32,004 bases of DNA from Zwartia sp. (GTDB lineage Bacteria > Pseudomonadota > Gammaproteobacteria > Burkholderiales > Burkholderiaceae_B): NCBI GenBank assembly GCA_030653405.1, contig JAURZO010000149.1, forward strand, positions 1-32,004, written 5' to 3'. Position numbers and translations under genes: made by a program. This document shows, piece by piece, positions 1 to 8,730 of the stretch. Under the pieces are notes generated by a model that saw nothing but the letters and a program-made list of their open reading frames with translations, was not told where the DNA came from and searched no databases. Position 1 is the stretch's first letter; each line of letters begins with the position of its first letter.

Positions 1-1
1 G

Positions 2-1348
2 CTTCAAATCACCCCTGACCCGGGCGTGCTTGAGGTCAATATCCATCCAGCCAAAAATTGGTCTGAATTGGTGCAGCACACGGAGTTTTTATATGAAGCC
101 GCCCATCAAACTCGGCTAAGTACAGAAAAATTCATGATGGATGGTAGACATACGGGTACCGGAGGCGGTAATCATTTTGTCATGGGGGCGGCCACGCCAG
201 CCGATAGTCCATTTTTGCGTCGCCCCGATGTGTTGGCGAGCTTGCTGACGTTTTGGCATAACCATCCGTCCATGTCTTATCTTTTTTCTGGACTGTTTGT
301 CGGGCCGACAAGCCAGGCGCCACGCGTGGATGAAGCCCGTAATGATCAGGTGTATGAGCTTGAAATTGCGTTGCAGGAAATTGATCGTCAGATGTCGGGT
401 CAGGGAGAATGCCCTCCCTGGATGATTGATCGCGCTTTACGCAATATTCTGATTGATGTGACAGGTAACACGCACCGGGCTGAGTTTAGTATTGATAAGC
501 TTTATTCGCCTGATGGGCCCACGGGACGTTTGGGTTTGCTGGAGTTACGAGGGTTTGAAATGCCGCCGCATGCACGCATGAGTCTTGTGCAGCAACTGTT
601 GATCCGTGCGTTGGTGGCATGGTTTTGGAAAATGCCCTACCGGCCCGCAAGTCAGACACGGTTGACACGCTGGGGCACACAATTGCACGATCGATTCATG
701 TTGCCCACATTCATCATGATGGACTTTGAGGATGTGTTGGCCGAGCTTGAAGCAGCAGGTTTTGTTTTCGATATGAAATGGTTCGCGCCGCATGCTGAGT
801 TTAGATTTCCCTTGATCGGTGAAACAGATATCCGCGAAATGCGCCTGAGCTTGCGTACCGCGCTTGAGCCTTGGCATGTGATGGGCGAGCAGAATTCAGG
901 TGGTGGCACCGTGCGTTTTGTGGACGCATCCCTTGAGCGGCTTGAGTTAAAAGTTTCAGGTTTTGTGGATAATCGCTTTTCTATTGCAATCAATGGTGTT
1001 GTGCCGAAAATGCAACCCACCGGCACTGAAGGCGAGTATGTGATGGGTGTGCGCTATCGTGCCTGGCGTCCACCCTCAGGCTTGCATCCGACAATAGGGG
1101 TGCATGCTCCGCTGACATTTGATGTGGTGGATAACTGGCTGTCGAGGTCAATGGGGGGATGTCGTTATCACGTCGTCCATCCGGGTGGTCGAAATTACGA
1201 TACTTTGCCTGTGAATGCCTTTGAGGCCGAGAGTCGCAGGCTTGCCAGGTTTTCACGGCTTGATCACACGCCTGGTTCAATTTCCCTGACGGCGCAACCC
1301 ACGGAATCAGAGTTTCCCTATACACTCGACTTGCGGCGTCACCCGTGA
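2..1348 (+). CDS. DUF2126-family protein, C-terminal part (5' end outside window)
   Basis: The reading frame is open from base 2. The residues before the first GTG (26) read LQITPDPG and run straight into VLEVNIHPA, so GTG 26 is internal and the gene begins upstream of the window. About 448 residues are visible; full-length family members are usually above 1000 residues, with an N-terminal transglutaminase-like domain not seen here. A conserved block (EVNIHPA, then TEKFMMDGRHTGTGGGNH, then LTFWHNHPSMSYLFSGLFVGP) is typical of DUF2126. Its glycine/histidine-rich stretch recalls glutamine-synthetase-fold carboxylate-amine ligases; that similarity is my inference. It is followed 17 bp later by the ATP-grasp/alpha-E gene and then a transglutaminase gene, a recurrent partnership. 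The product is unknown. I am confident of the family but not of the biochemical activity. Confidence 0.9.
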   Translation, partial: LQITPDPGVLEVNIHPAKNWSELVQHTEFLYEAAHQTRLSTEKFMMDGRHTGTGGGNHFVMGAATPADSPFLRRPDVLASLLTFWHNHPSMSYLFSGLFVGPTSQAPRVDEARNDQVYELEIALQEIDRQMSGQGECPPWMIDRALRNILIDVTGNTHRAEFSIDKLYSPDGPTGRLGLLELRGFEMPPHARMSLVQQLLIRALVAWFWKMPYRPASQTRLTRWGTQLHDRFMLPTFIMMDFEDVLAELEAAGFVFDMKWFAPHAEFRFPLIGETDIREMRLSLRTALEPWHVMGEQNSGGGTVRFVDASLERLELKVSGFVDNRFSIAINGVVPKMQPTGTEGEYVMGVRYRAWRPPSGLHPTIGVHAPLTFDVVDNWLSRSMGGCRYHVVHPGGRNYDTLPVNAFEAESRRLARFSRLDHTPGSISLTAQPTESEFPYTLDLRRHP

Positions 1349-1365
1349 TTCAGTGTTGAAAACTC

Positions 1366-3876
1366 ATGTCGTCAGATCTCTCATCAAAACATAGCGTTGA
1401 CTTGTCCGCCAAGGATGCGCTTGAGCGTACGTATAGACAGGTGAGCCGTCTCACCGCTCAAACTGCCCCAGGTCATTACGATGAGTTACGTCAGGGTGCA
1501 GGAGTATTGCGTCCGCCCTGGAAGACTTTTTTTAGTTATCTTGGTGAGTCGGGTATTGCCGACTTGCCTTCAAGTAGCGAAACCATTGCTCGTTTGATTC
1601 AACAGAATGGCATCACCTACAACGTTTATGCAGACAACCAGGACCAGACCAGACCTTGGTCATTAAATCCCTTACCGTTGCTCATTGAGCCGGCAGAGTG
1701 GCGAACGATTGCAAGCAGTCTGGAACAACGCGCAAAGCTTCTCAATGCGATTGTGCAAGATGTGTACGGCCAACAGTTACTGATACGGGGAGGTTATTTA
1801 CCGAGTGCGCTTGTATTGGGACATCCGGGATATCTTCGCGCGATGCAAGGTGTACAGCCGCCAGGCGGCACTTACTTGCATGTTGTTGCATTTGATATTG
1901 CGCGCGGGCCAAATGGTCGGTGGTGGGTGATTGGGCAACGGACACAGTCACCGTCAGGATTAGGTTACGTATTAGAAAATCGCCTGATTATTTCGCGACT
2001 GTTTCCTGAGGCATATCGAGAAATGCGTGTCCAGCATATCGCTTCAAGTTACAAGCGACTGCTTGATTCGATGAAGACAGCGGCTGCACAAATCGCACAA
2101 GGGTCGCCGAGGTTCGCGTTGTTGACGCCCGGACCTTATAGTGAAACGTATTTTGAACATGCTTATCTGGCGCGCTATCTCGGACTTCCGCTTGTCGAAG
2201 GGGCGGATTTAACGGTTCGTAATGAAAAGCTTTATTTGAAAACGTTACATGGGTTGCAGCCGATTCACGGATTGTTACGTCGCCTTGATGATGATTTTTG
2301 TGATCCCCTGGAGCTCAGGGCGGATTCGAGTCTGGGTGTGCCCGGACTCTTGCAAGCGGTGCGTGCCGGTAACGTTGTGATGGCGAATGCACTGGGAACT
2401 GGCTTTCTTGAATCCCCGGCCGTCCAAGGATTTTTACCTGCTATTTCGGAATATCTTTTGGGTGAGTCACTCAAGATGCCATCTCTGAACACCTGGTGGT
2501 GTGGTGAGATCGCAGCATGGAAAGACATCGCGCCAGATTTGCACACGCAGGTCATCAAGCCGACATATGCCACAACGCCGCGCACTAATTTTCAACCGGC
2601 GATCGCCAGTGTATTGAGCTCGGAAGAAAGGAAGAAGTGGCGTGAGCGGATTGATCAGCAACCTGACTTGTACACGACACAAAGTTACTTGCCATTTTCT
2701 CAGGCGCCAACCTGGCAGACCGATCGAATCACGCCACGCACGGCGATGTTGCGCGTGTATGCGGTGGCTTCGGGCAATGGAGAGTGGCAGCTTCTGCCCG
2801 GAGGAATGACACGGATCGCAACCCTTGATCCACATATCGTGTCGATACAAAGCGGTGGCAGCACCTTGGATACGTGGGTTATCACAGATCAGTCGGTCGA
2901 TACCTATTCAATGCTGCCGAACCGTGAAAAAATACCTCGATGGACAGCATCGCAGCAATTGGTGTCAAGTCGGTCCGCCGAGAATTTATTCTGGCTCGGA
3001 CGATACACAGAGCGCTGTGAGTCGATGGTGCGTTTAGCCAAAGAGGCGTTGGTGCTGGTGAGTACAAACCAGCAAGACAGCTTACCTGTGCTGAATGATG
3101 CAATGGGTTCGCTCTGTCAGGCTCATGGGCTGATATCAGAAGACACGCCAAGCTTGACACAGTCCGCCGCCTTGTTTGGTCGTGCGCTGACGAGTGGTTT
3201 GAGCAAGAAAGAAGGTGGTGGACTCATGGCTAATATCGATGCGCTTGAGCAGGCCTTAAAGTCGGTACGCGACCGCTTGCCCGCTGAGCATGCAGAGATT
3301 GCCCATACGATGCGTCAGATGCTGGCGCGATCGCCTGCGCGCACCGCCATTGACACGATTGAGGTGCTTGATGCCTTGAGCGTTCAGCTTGTCGCCTTAG
3401 TGGGCTTTCAGTCTGACCGGATGACGCGCGATCTGGGTTGGCATATGTTGGCGGCTGGCCGTTTAATCGAAAGGCTGATCAGTCTCAGCGAAATTATTTC
3501 CTCATTTTTTGCTTATGCCGCCGTTTATACGCCTCGTGGGTTCGAGACCTTACTGGTCTTGTTCGATAGCTCGATCACTTACCGTACCCGTTATCAGCGA
3601 CAGCAAGACATCACTGCATTGATGGATTTGCTTGTGACGGATGAAACAAATCCTCGTTCGTTTAATTGTATTTTGCAGGGTCTTGCAAGCGAGATTCAGC
3701 ATTTGCCAGACAGTGACTCATTGATGGCGCTGTTGCCCGCCTTTGATCCCAATGAGGAGTCAGTATTAAAACAGGTTGAATCGTTGCGGGCACTCGGTGT
3801 TTTTGGTGCTCAGCTTTCAGATGAAATGAGTCGACGCTTTTTTGCGTTGGCAATTGAACGGCATTTTGCATCATGA
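1366..3876 (+). CDS. Circularly permuted ATP-grasp protein fused to alpha-E domain
   Basis: This 836-residue protein joins two domains that are often encoded separately. The N-terminal ~500 residues are a circularly permuted ATP-grasp domain. Visible blocks are NPLPLLIEPAEW, an Arg/Leu-rich helix with QDVYG, the HPGYLRAM and VVAFDIARGPNGRWWVIGQ segments, QSPSGLGYVLENR, and later ADSSLGVPGLLQAVRAGNV. The alpha-E domain begins near residue 535 (SAENLFWLGRYTERCESMVR) and is predicted all-helical. ATP-grasp enzymes form amide or peptide bonds through acyl phosphates; the alpha-E domain has no proven function. The stop overlaps the next start in an ATGA (3873-3876), implying translational coupling to the transglutaminase. 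The ribosome site before ATG 1366 is weak, so coupling to the upstream gene is likely. The substrate is unknown. Confidence 0.9.
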   Translation: MSSDLSSKHSVDLSAKDALERTYRQVSRLTAQTAPGHYDELRQGAGVLRPPWKTFFSYLGESGIADLPSSSETIARLIQQNGITYNVYADNQDQTRPWSLNPLPLLIEPAEWRTIASSLEQRAKLLNAIVQDVYGQQLLIRGGYLPSALVLGHPGYLRAMQGVQPPGGTYLHVVAFDIARGPNGRWWVIGQRTQSPSGLGYVLENRLIISRLFPEAYREMRVQHIASSYKRLLDSMKTAAAQIAQGSPRFALLTPGPYSETYFEHAYLARYLGLPLVEGADLTVRNEKLYLKTLHGLQPIHGLLRRLDDDFCDPLELRADSSLGVPGLLQAVRAGNVVMANALGTGFLESPAVQGFLPAISEYLLGESLKMPSLNTWWCGEIAAWKDIAPDLHTQVIKPTYATTPRTNFQPAIASVLSSEERKKWRERIDQQPDLYTTQSYLPFSQAPTWQTDRITPRTAMLRVYAVASGNGEWQLLPGGMTRIATLDPHIVSIQSGGSTLDTWVITDQSVDTYSMLPNREKIPRWTASQQLVSSRSAENLFWLGRYTERCESMVRLAKEALVLVSTNQQDSLPVLNDAMGSLCQAHGLISEDTPSLTQSAALFGRALTSGLSKKEGGGLMANIDALEQALKSVRDRLPAEHAEIAHTMRQMLARSPARTAIDTIEVLDALSVQLVALVGFQSDRMTRDLGWHMLAAGRLIERLISLSEIISSFFAYAAVYTPRGFETLLVLFDSSITYRTRYQRQQDITALMDLLVTDETNPRSFNCILQGLASEIQHLPDSDSLMALLPAFDPNEESVLKQVESLRALGVFGAQLSDEMSRRFFALAIERHFAS

Positions 3877-4769
3877 CGCATCTTCGGGTTGAACACGAAA
3901 CACGCTATGAATACCAGACCGATGTTGAGTTGGCGCATCATCTTGCGTATTTGCGACCGATTCAGTCCGATTGGCAACAGGCATTATCTAGCGAAGTGAG
4001 TATTGTGCCTGCCCCTGATCATCAATCAGAAGGCCTGGATGCGTTTGGCAATCACCGAACATTTTTCACATTATCGACACCGCATAGAACGTTGCTGGTT
4101 AGGGCGATTTCCACGGTTCGTCTTAAGGACCGATATACAAAGTTTGATCCTAAGGTCAGTCCGCCTTGGGGCTTAGTCGCTGAATCGCTCGCATATGCGT
4201 TGGACCGCCCTTATCTGGCTGCGAGCGAGTTTTGTTTTCCGAGCCCTTATGTTCCACGTCTGGCGGAGTTGCGTGATTATGCGCAAGCGTCCTTTGTGCC
4301 GGGCCGCAATATTGCCGAAGCAAGTATGGACTTATCAAAACGCATCCACCAGGATTTTGAATACTCGGCGGTTGCAACCGAGGTGCAAACGCCGATTCTC
4401 GACGCGTTTAAAAAGCGTGCAGGTGTTTGTCAGGATTTTTCACATATTTATATTGGTTGTTTGCGAGCACTCGGTTTGGCCGCAAAGTATGTCAGCGGTT
4501 ATCTCATGACGCATCCGGTTGAGGGCGTAGAAAAATTACGCGGCGCAGATGCCTCTCATGCATGGGTGGCCGTGTATTGCCCTGGGGCACCGGGGCATTG
4601 GTTAGAGCTTGATCCAACGAATAATGTGGTGGCGGGACTTGATCATGTGTGCTTAGCCGAAGGCCGTGATTTTGGGGATGTTTCACCACTGCGAGGGGTG
4701 ATTCGCGGTGGTGGTGAGCATGAATTGAAAATTGCTGTCACGGTAGAACGGCTGATGAGTGCTCCATAA
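3873..4769 (+). CDS. Transglutaminase-like cysteine protease/amidase
   Basis: This is a 298-residue protein with a bacterial transglutaminase N-terminal beta domain (residues ~3-80, RVEHETRYEYQTDVELAHH) and a transglutaminase core. The catalytic triad is complete: Cys186 in AGVCQDFSH, His229 in ADASHAWV and Asp247 in ELDPTNN. There is no signal peptide, so it is probably cytoplasmic. The start overlaps the stop of the ATP-grasp gene by four bases. In bacteria such proteins usually act as peptidases or amidases rather than crosslinkers. Together with the two upstream genes it suggests one product is both ligated and trimmed; this is inference from gene association. The stop lies only two bases from the stop of the convergent dehydrogenase gene. 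Confidence 0.9.
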   Translation: MTHLRVEHETRYEYQTDVELAHHLAYLRPIQSDWQQALSSEVSIVPAPDHQSEGLDAFGNHRTFFTLSTPHRTLLVRAISTVRLKDRYTKFDPKVSPPWGLVAESLAYALDRPYLAASEFCFPSPYVPRLAELRDYAQASFVPGRNIAEASMDLSKRIHQDFEYSAVATEVQTPILDAFKKRAGVCQDFSHIYIGCLRALGLAAKYVSGYLMTHPVEGVEKLRGADASHAWVAVYCPGAPGHWLELDPTNNVVAGLDHVCLAEGRDFGDVSPLRGVIRGGGEHELKIAVTVERLMSAP

Positions 4770-4771
4770 AA

Positions 4772-5785
4772 TCAAGCTAGACGGGCGATGTTGATGAACG
4801 TTTCATTTCGAGCGTAGTGCCCGAGATTTTCTAGAAACTTCTCTGCCATGCGTTGCAAAATAGCATCCGAGAATCCCGCTGTATGGGGTGTTGCAATGAC
4901 GTTTGCCATATCCCAGAGGGGTGACTCCGTGGGTAGGGGTTCCTGAGCAAACACATCCAGATATGCACCCGCCAAGCGACCATTTTTCAGTGCGTCAATC
5001 ATTGCAGGCTCATCGATTACTGCACCACGTGAAATATTAACGATATGCGCAGAATGCTTCATCAGGTTGAGGGCTGTTGCGCTGACTAAATTATTTGTTT
5101 GCGCAGTTAGTGGGCACGCGAGCAGTAACCAGTCTGTTTCTGGCAGGATATTGTTGAACTCGGCGAACGATATAACGCGTGTATCCGGGATGGTCGAGGC
5201 GGCGGATTGACGTACGACGATAATATTTAAGCCGATTGCTTTTAACCATGCTGCAAGCTTTTGACCGATCGGTCCCCAGCCTACGATTGTGGCTGTTTGT
5301 CCTTCGAGTTCAGGGGGTAGCCCGACCTTAAAAAAAGGTTCCCAGGCATGCGCCCGTTGTGCGGCGGCGAGTTGAGGAAAGCGTCGAGCCAGTGCAAGAA
5401 GTCCAGTCAGCGCGGTCTGAGCGACAACCCCCGCACTCGCACCCGAGGAGCTTGTGACTGTTACGCCGCGCGCCATCAGATCGAGGAAAATTTGTCGATC
5501 TACCCCTGCTGAATGGATATGCACCCACTGCAACGCCTTTGATCCTCTCAGGGCATCGTAAACGTATTGTGTCTCGGGTGTGATTTTGTGCTTGGTCGAC
5601 CCACCTGTGATGTCTCGTGACACAAAACAGAAATCTGCATCGGCAGTTCCCTCATGCATTTGTTTGGCTGTGACACGAACGTAACCATCAGGCCCGAGAA
5701 TCTCCGAGATTTTGGGTGCGAGCTCCTGCTCAGTTTTGTCTGAGAGGAGAATACGCGGTGGATGATTGAGTTTTTTGATGGTCAC
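4772..5785 (-). CDS. D-2-hydroxyacid dehydrogenase (NAD-dependent)
   Basis: This 337-residue protein is of the D-isomer-specific 2-hydroxyacid dehydrogenase family, which interconverts 2-oxoacids and D-2-hydroxyacids with NAD(P)H. The dinucleotide-binding loop is GWGPIG (169-174). The catalytic residues are Arg253 (ISRGAVIDE), Glu282 (FAQEPLP) and His301 (TPHTAG). The start is a GTG (5785) with a GAGGAC ribosome site upstream. It lies 51 bp downstream of the class II aldolase-like gene on the same strand, so the two probably form an operon that handles a hydroxy- or oxoacid. It could equally be annotated as a glyoxylate/hydroxypyruvate reductase; the exact substrate cannot be read from sequence. 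Confidence 0.9.
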   Translation of the reverse strand: MTIKKLNHPPRILLSDKTEQELAPKISEILGPDGYVRVTAKQMHEGTADADFCFVSRDITGGSTKHKITPETQYVYDALRGSKALQWVHIHSAGVDRQIFLDLMARGVTVTSSSGASAGVVAQTALTGLLALARRFPQLAAAQRAHAWEPFFKVGLPPELEGQTATIVGWGPIGQKLAAWLKAIGLNIIVVRQSAASTIPDTRVISFAEFNNILPETDWLLLACPLTAQTNNLVSATALNLMKHSAHIVNISRGAVIDEPAMIDALKNGRLAGAYLDVFAQEPLPTESPLWDMANVIATPHTAGFSDAILQRMAEKFLENLGHYARNETFINIARLA

Positions 5786-5836
5786 GTTTTGTGTCCTCTT
5801 TGATGCAGGGAGAAAGTGATGAAAGGTGGCGGCTGA

Positions 5837-6625
5837 TTAGTTGCGATAGGACGTATCGGTGCGATCGAGCTTACGTAACAATGCCGGCCATTCCATGACG
5901 CCATATGGACGACGGGTGCCTGGCTGATAGTTATTCCAAGTTTCCTCTAATACTTTTTGCGATACCTTTGCCAGTGGAGTGTTGCATGCCATGGCGCCGA
6001 GTTGCGCGCGGCACGATAACTCGAGACGATGCATCCAGTTAAAGGCCTCGCCGATGGTGCGCCCAACAGTCAGCGCCCCATGATTACGCAAAATCATGGC
6101 TTCACTGTTGCCGAGGTCTTTGCACAGTGATTCCTGTTCTGCCTCATCAAGGACAACGCCTTGATAGTCGTGATAACTGATTTTAAAAAAGCGCATCGCT
6201 GTTTGTGTCAGGGGCAACAAGCCACACTCGAGAGAGGAGACGGCCATTGATGCCCAGCTATGTGTATGAATGACACAGCCCACTTCAGGACGAGCGTGGT
6301 GTACGGCGCTATGGATCACTGCACCGGCTTTGTTGATGCCGTAATTCAGAGTGCCGAAATCTGGCTTGGTGATAATGTTGCCATGGTGATCGACTTTCAG
6401 AAGGCTGGATGCGGTGATTTCCTCGTACATCAAGCCATATGCATTAATGAGATAGGTGCCTTCTTCGCCAGGCACGCGTGCTGAAATGTGGTTGGCGATC
6501 ATGTCAGCCATGCCGTACATCTCGACCAAACGATAACAAGCGGCCAAATCGACGCGCGTTTGCCATTCTGCATCGGAAACTTTGCCCTTTAGTGAGGGAA
6601 TTTGAAGAACGCCTTCTTTTGACAT
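5837..6625 (-). CDS. Class II aldolase/adducin-fold protein
   Basis: This 262-residue protein has a class II aldolase/adducin domain. Zinc-ligand candidates are His120 and His122 (VIHTHS) and His182 (LRNHGALTVG). In true fuculose-phosphate-type aldolases a catalytic Glu lies in an S-E motif about 20 residues before HTH. Here that segment reads INKAGAVIHSAVHHARP and the Glu position appears to be Ala, as in adducin-like members. Aldolase chemistry is therefore doubtful; a decarboxylase, epimerase or non-catalytic role is possible. A GAGG ribosome site precedes ATG 6625. It is the first gene of a probable two-gene unit with the D-2-hydroxyacid dehydrogenase. Confidence 0.85.
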   Translation of the reverse strand: MSKEGVLQIPSLKGKVSDAEWQTRVDLAACYRLVEMYGMADMIANHISARVPGEEGTYLINAYGLMYEEITASSLLKVDHHGNIITKPDFGTLNYGINKAGAVIHSAVHHARPEVGCVIHTHSWASMAVSSLECGLLPLTQTAMRFFKISYHDYQGVVLDEAEQESLCKDLGNSEAMILRNHGALTVGRTIGEAFNWMHRLELSCRAQLGAMACNTPLAKVSQKVLEETWNNYQPGTRRPYGVMEWPALLRKLDRTDTSYRN

Positions 6626-6795
6626 AAGTGTGTGCCTCTAAAGTTTTTATAAAAATAAGTCTGAATGAATGTCGTCTATTTCTGAAAGATACCAACTCGC
6701 AAGCGATTGCGCGAGTGGTTCTGTTCAGATCCTTTAAAAAATAGCGTTATGCTTAGAGCCTGCCATGGCAGTTTGCTTAATCCCTGAGAATATAG
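6626..6795. promoter_or_regulatory. Divergent intergenic region with two dyads (aldolase-like / lipoprotein)
   Basis: A 170-bp gap between divergent genes. It contains an inverted repeat with arms ACTCGC (6695-6700) and GCGAGT (6711-6716), and a perfect 12-bp palindrome CTGCCATGGCAG at 6760-6771, about 25 bp before the lipoprotein start. I found no convincing -35/-10 pair. These dyads are candidate operators or transcript hairpins only. Confidence 0.35.
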
Positions 6796-7143
6796 ATGAA
6801 AATATTGACCCTTGCCGCCCTTGTGGCTGTTGTCAGCGTCCTTGTCGGCTGTCAGGGCAGTGCTGTTTACTATCATCGCGACCCGTCGCGGCAAATCGTC
6901 GTACTAGATCAGCGAGAGATCAGTATTATTTCGATTGGTACCGATAAATGGGAAGCTTATGGTGGCAAGCAAGGCGGATCATCGGAGTCCGACCTTGAAA
7001 AACAGAAAGCTCGCCAGATAGAGGCAATCGAGAATGTGACGGGTTGCCGTGTCGTCTCGACCGAGTTTCCCAAAGAGAAAAACGACAATCGGCTACTCAT
7101 CCATGCCACCGTGGATTGCAGCGCACAACTCGGCCGTACCTAA
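6796..7143 (+). CDS. Small putative outer-membrane lipoprotein
   Basis: This 115-residue protein begins with a short basic N-terminus, a hydrophobic stretch and a lipobox LVGC, so Cys19 would be acylated and the protein anchored in the envelope. The mature part (~97 residues) has two more Cys residues (in TGCRVV and VDCSAQ), which could form a disulfide in the periplasm, and a charged segment SDLEKQKARQIEAIENV. I do not recognise a named family. It is a single gene, divergent from the aldolase-like gene and convergent with the gamma-glutamyltransferase-like gene (9 bp between stops), so it is not obviously part of either unit. Confidence 0.75.
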   Translation: MKILTLAALVAVVSVLVGCQGSAVYYHRDPSRQIVVLDQREISIISIGTDKWEAYGGKQGGSSESDLEKQKARQIEAIENVTGCRVVSTEFPKEKNDNRLLIHATVDCSAQLGRT

Positions 7144-7152
7144 GGCGCGGGG

Positions 7153-8727
7153 CTAACCTCCCGAGATTGCATCGCCATAAGGCGACATGATCTCTGTGCA
7201 ACCCATATTCAAGTCGCCATCACGCATGACACCTGCGGGACATGCGAATGAGTACGGATAAACATTACGGCGTGTTTGTATCACGGGCATTTCTTTTTCA
7301 AGTGCGGCAATGATTTCCCCGGACAGCTTTTGATCGGCGGTGATTTTGCCCCCGCCACTGACATCAATGCGGGGTGTGTGGAATGCTTCTTCAAGACTTA
7401 GACCGTGATCAATCATGAACGAAGTGAGTTGCATCACCGCCCCAAGAATTTTACGACCACCCGAGGCACCAATTGCGAAGCGACGACCTTGCGCGTCTTC
7501 GCCGATGACGGGCGAGTAGTTGGCCAGGCAGCGCTTGTTCGGTGCAAGAGAATTAGGCTTGCCGGGCTCTGGATCGAACCACATGATACCGTTATTGAGC
7601 AGCATCCCTGTCGAGGGTGACACGACTCGAGATCCAAAAATCGACAGCAGTGTTTGTGTGACTGCGCACATGTTGCCTTCACGGTCTACGACACTAAAGT
7701 GTGTGGTGGAACCTGGCGCTTTTGGGGACTCATGATCCCCCATGTTTTCCAATCTAAGCTTGAAGGCTGCGTCGAGTGCGCGTGCAAAACCAGTGTATGT
7801 GGCTGAACCTGGCTGCCCTTTTGTTGGCTGTCGCTCAAGGGCGAGCAGTTCTAATGCCTTGCCAAACGTGGGGCCGCCCGTTAAACCTGGGGTGGCATAC
7901 ACGCGACCACCGCGATAGTTGATCGTGAGCGGCTCCACCATCGTCGCTTGATAGTCGTGCAAGTCCTGGACGCTCAGGCTGCCACCTTTGGCACGTACAT
8001 CCCGAGCTAGTTGCTCAGCGATGTCGCCTTTGTAGAAAGCATGGGCTCCGCCCTCGGCGATCTGCAGCAAAGTTTGTGCGAAAGCTTTTTGATTAAGATG
8101 GCGATTACTCAGAGAGGTCCACTCTCCGGCGATCGGCCAATGACCCTCCTCGAGAAACATCTTTGCAGTATCAGGGTCTTTGCTCAGGACACGCGCATTG
8201 GCTGCAGTCACAAGTGTGGTGTACCAGTCCACCAGCAAACCTTCGTCTGCAAGCTTGGCTGCTGGTGTCACGAGTTCTTTCCAAGGCATACGACCGAAGT
8301 GTTGATGTGCGAGATCCATACCAGATACGACGCCAGGTACGGCCACTGCGGTCGCACCCATCACGTTGCGGTCTTCAATGACAGCGGGCCATGGAAAGAG
8401 ATCGGAGGATTTGCCAGCGCCGCTTAGTGGATAGTCCGCAGGATTGAGCTCTCGAGGCGAGCGACAACCAAAATCAATGACATGGGCTTTGCCTTCTTTA
8501 GCGCGCCACAGCACCATCGTCCCGCCAGCCGCAGGTCCGCTCATCCATGGCTCGACCACGCCGATTGCAAAGGAGGTCGCGATAGCGGCATCGACAGCAT
8601 CACCTCCCGCGTCAAGGACGGCGGCACCAACTTCGGCAGCTCGTCGGTGCTGTGCAGCGACGACACCACTTTTAGTCGAGAGGACAGTTTTACGAACTGT
8701 TTGCGAGCTGGAAAAGTTTTCAAGCAT
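7153..8727 (-). CDS. Gamma-glutamyltransferase-family amidohydrolase (probably cytoplasmic)
   Basis: This 524-residue Ntn-hydrolase is of the gamma-glutamyltransferase family. These precursors self-cleave before a Thr, which becomes the nucleophile. Here the site is Thr341 in GSTTHFSVVDREGN, followed by the family block GMLLNNGIMWFDP. The N-terminal block GGDAVDAAIATSFAIGVVEP and GPAAGGTMVLW are also typical. Unlike classical periplasmic GGT there is no signal peptide at the N-terminus, so it likely acts inside the cell on an imported amide. Its ATG lies three bases after the stop of the upstream deacetylase gene and has no strong ribosome site, which implies translational coupling. It is the last gene of a four-gene operon. 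The substrate could be a gamma-glutamyl or other acyl amide. Confidence 0.88.
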   Translation of the reverse strand: MLENFSSSQTVRKTVLSTKSGVVAAQHRRAAEVGAAVLDAGGDAVDAAIATSFAIGVVEPWMSGPAAGGTMVLWRAKEGKAHVIDFGCRSPRELNPADYPLSGAGKSSDLFPWPAVIEDRNVMGATAVAVPGVVSGMDLAHQHFGRMPWKELVTPAAKLADEGLLVDWYTTLVTAANARVLSKDPDTAKMFLEEGHWPIAGEWTSLSNRHLNQKAFAQTLLQIAEGGAHAFYKGDIAEQLARDVRAKGGSLSVQDLHDYQATMVEPLTINYRGGRVYATPGLTGGPTFGKALELLALERQPTKGQPGSATYTGFARALDAAFKLRLENMGDHESPKAPGSTTHFSVVDREGNMCAVTQTLLSIFGSRVVSPSTGMLLNNGIMWFDPEPGKPNSLAPNKRCLANYSPVIGEDAQGRRFAIGASGGRKILGAVMQLTSFMIDHGLSLEEAFHTPRIDVSGGGKITADQKLSGEIIAALEKEMPVIQTRRNVYPYSFACPAGVMRDGDLNMGCTEIMSPYGDAISGG

Positions 8728-8730
8728 GAT

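Noticed and set aside
486..1325. Several open frames of 60-124 codons on the minus strand
   Set aside because: They lie inside the strongly family-like DUF2126 coding region and show no recognisable domains, signals or ribosome sites.
4767..4774. Search for a terminator between the convergent transglutaminase and dehydrogenase genes
   Set aside because: Only two bases separate the stops and I see no convincing stem with a T-run nearby.
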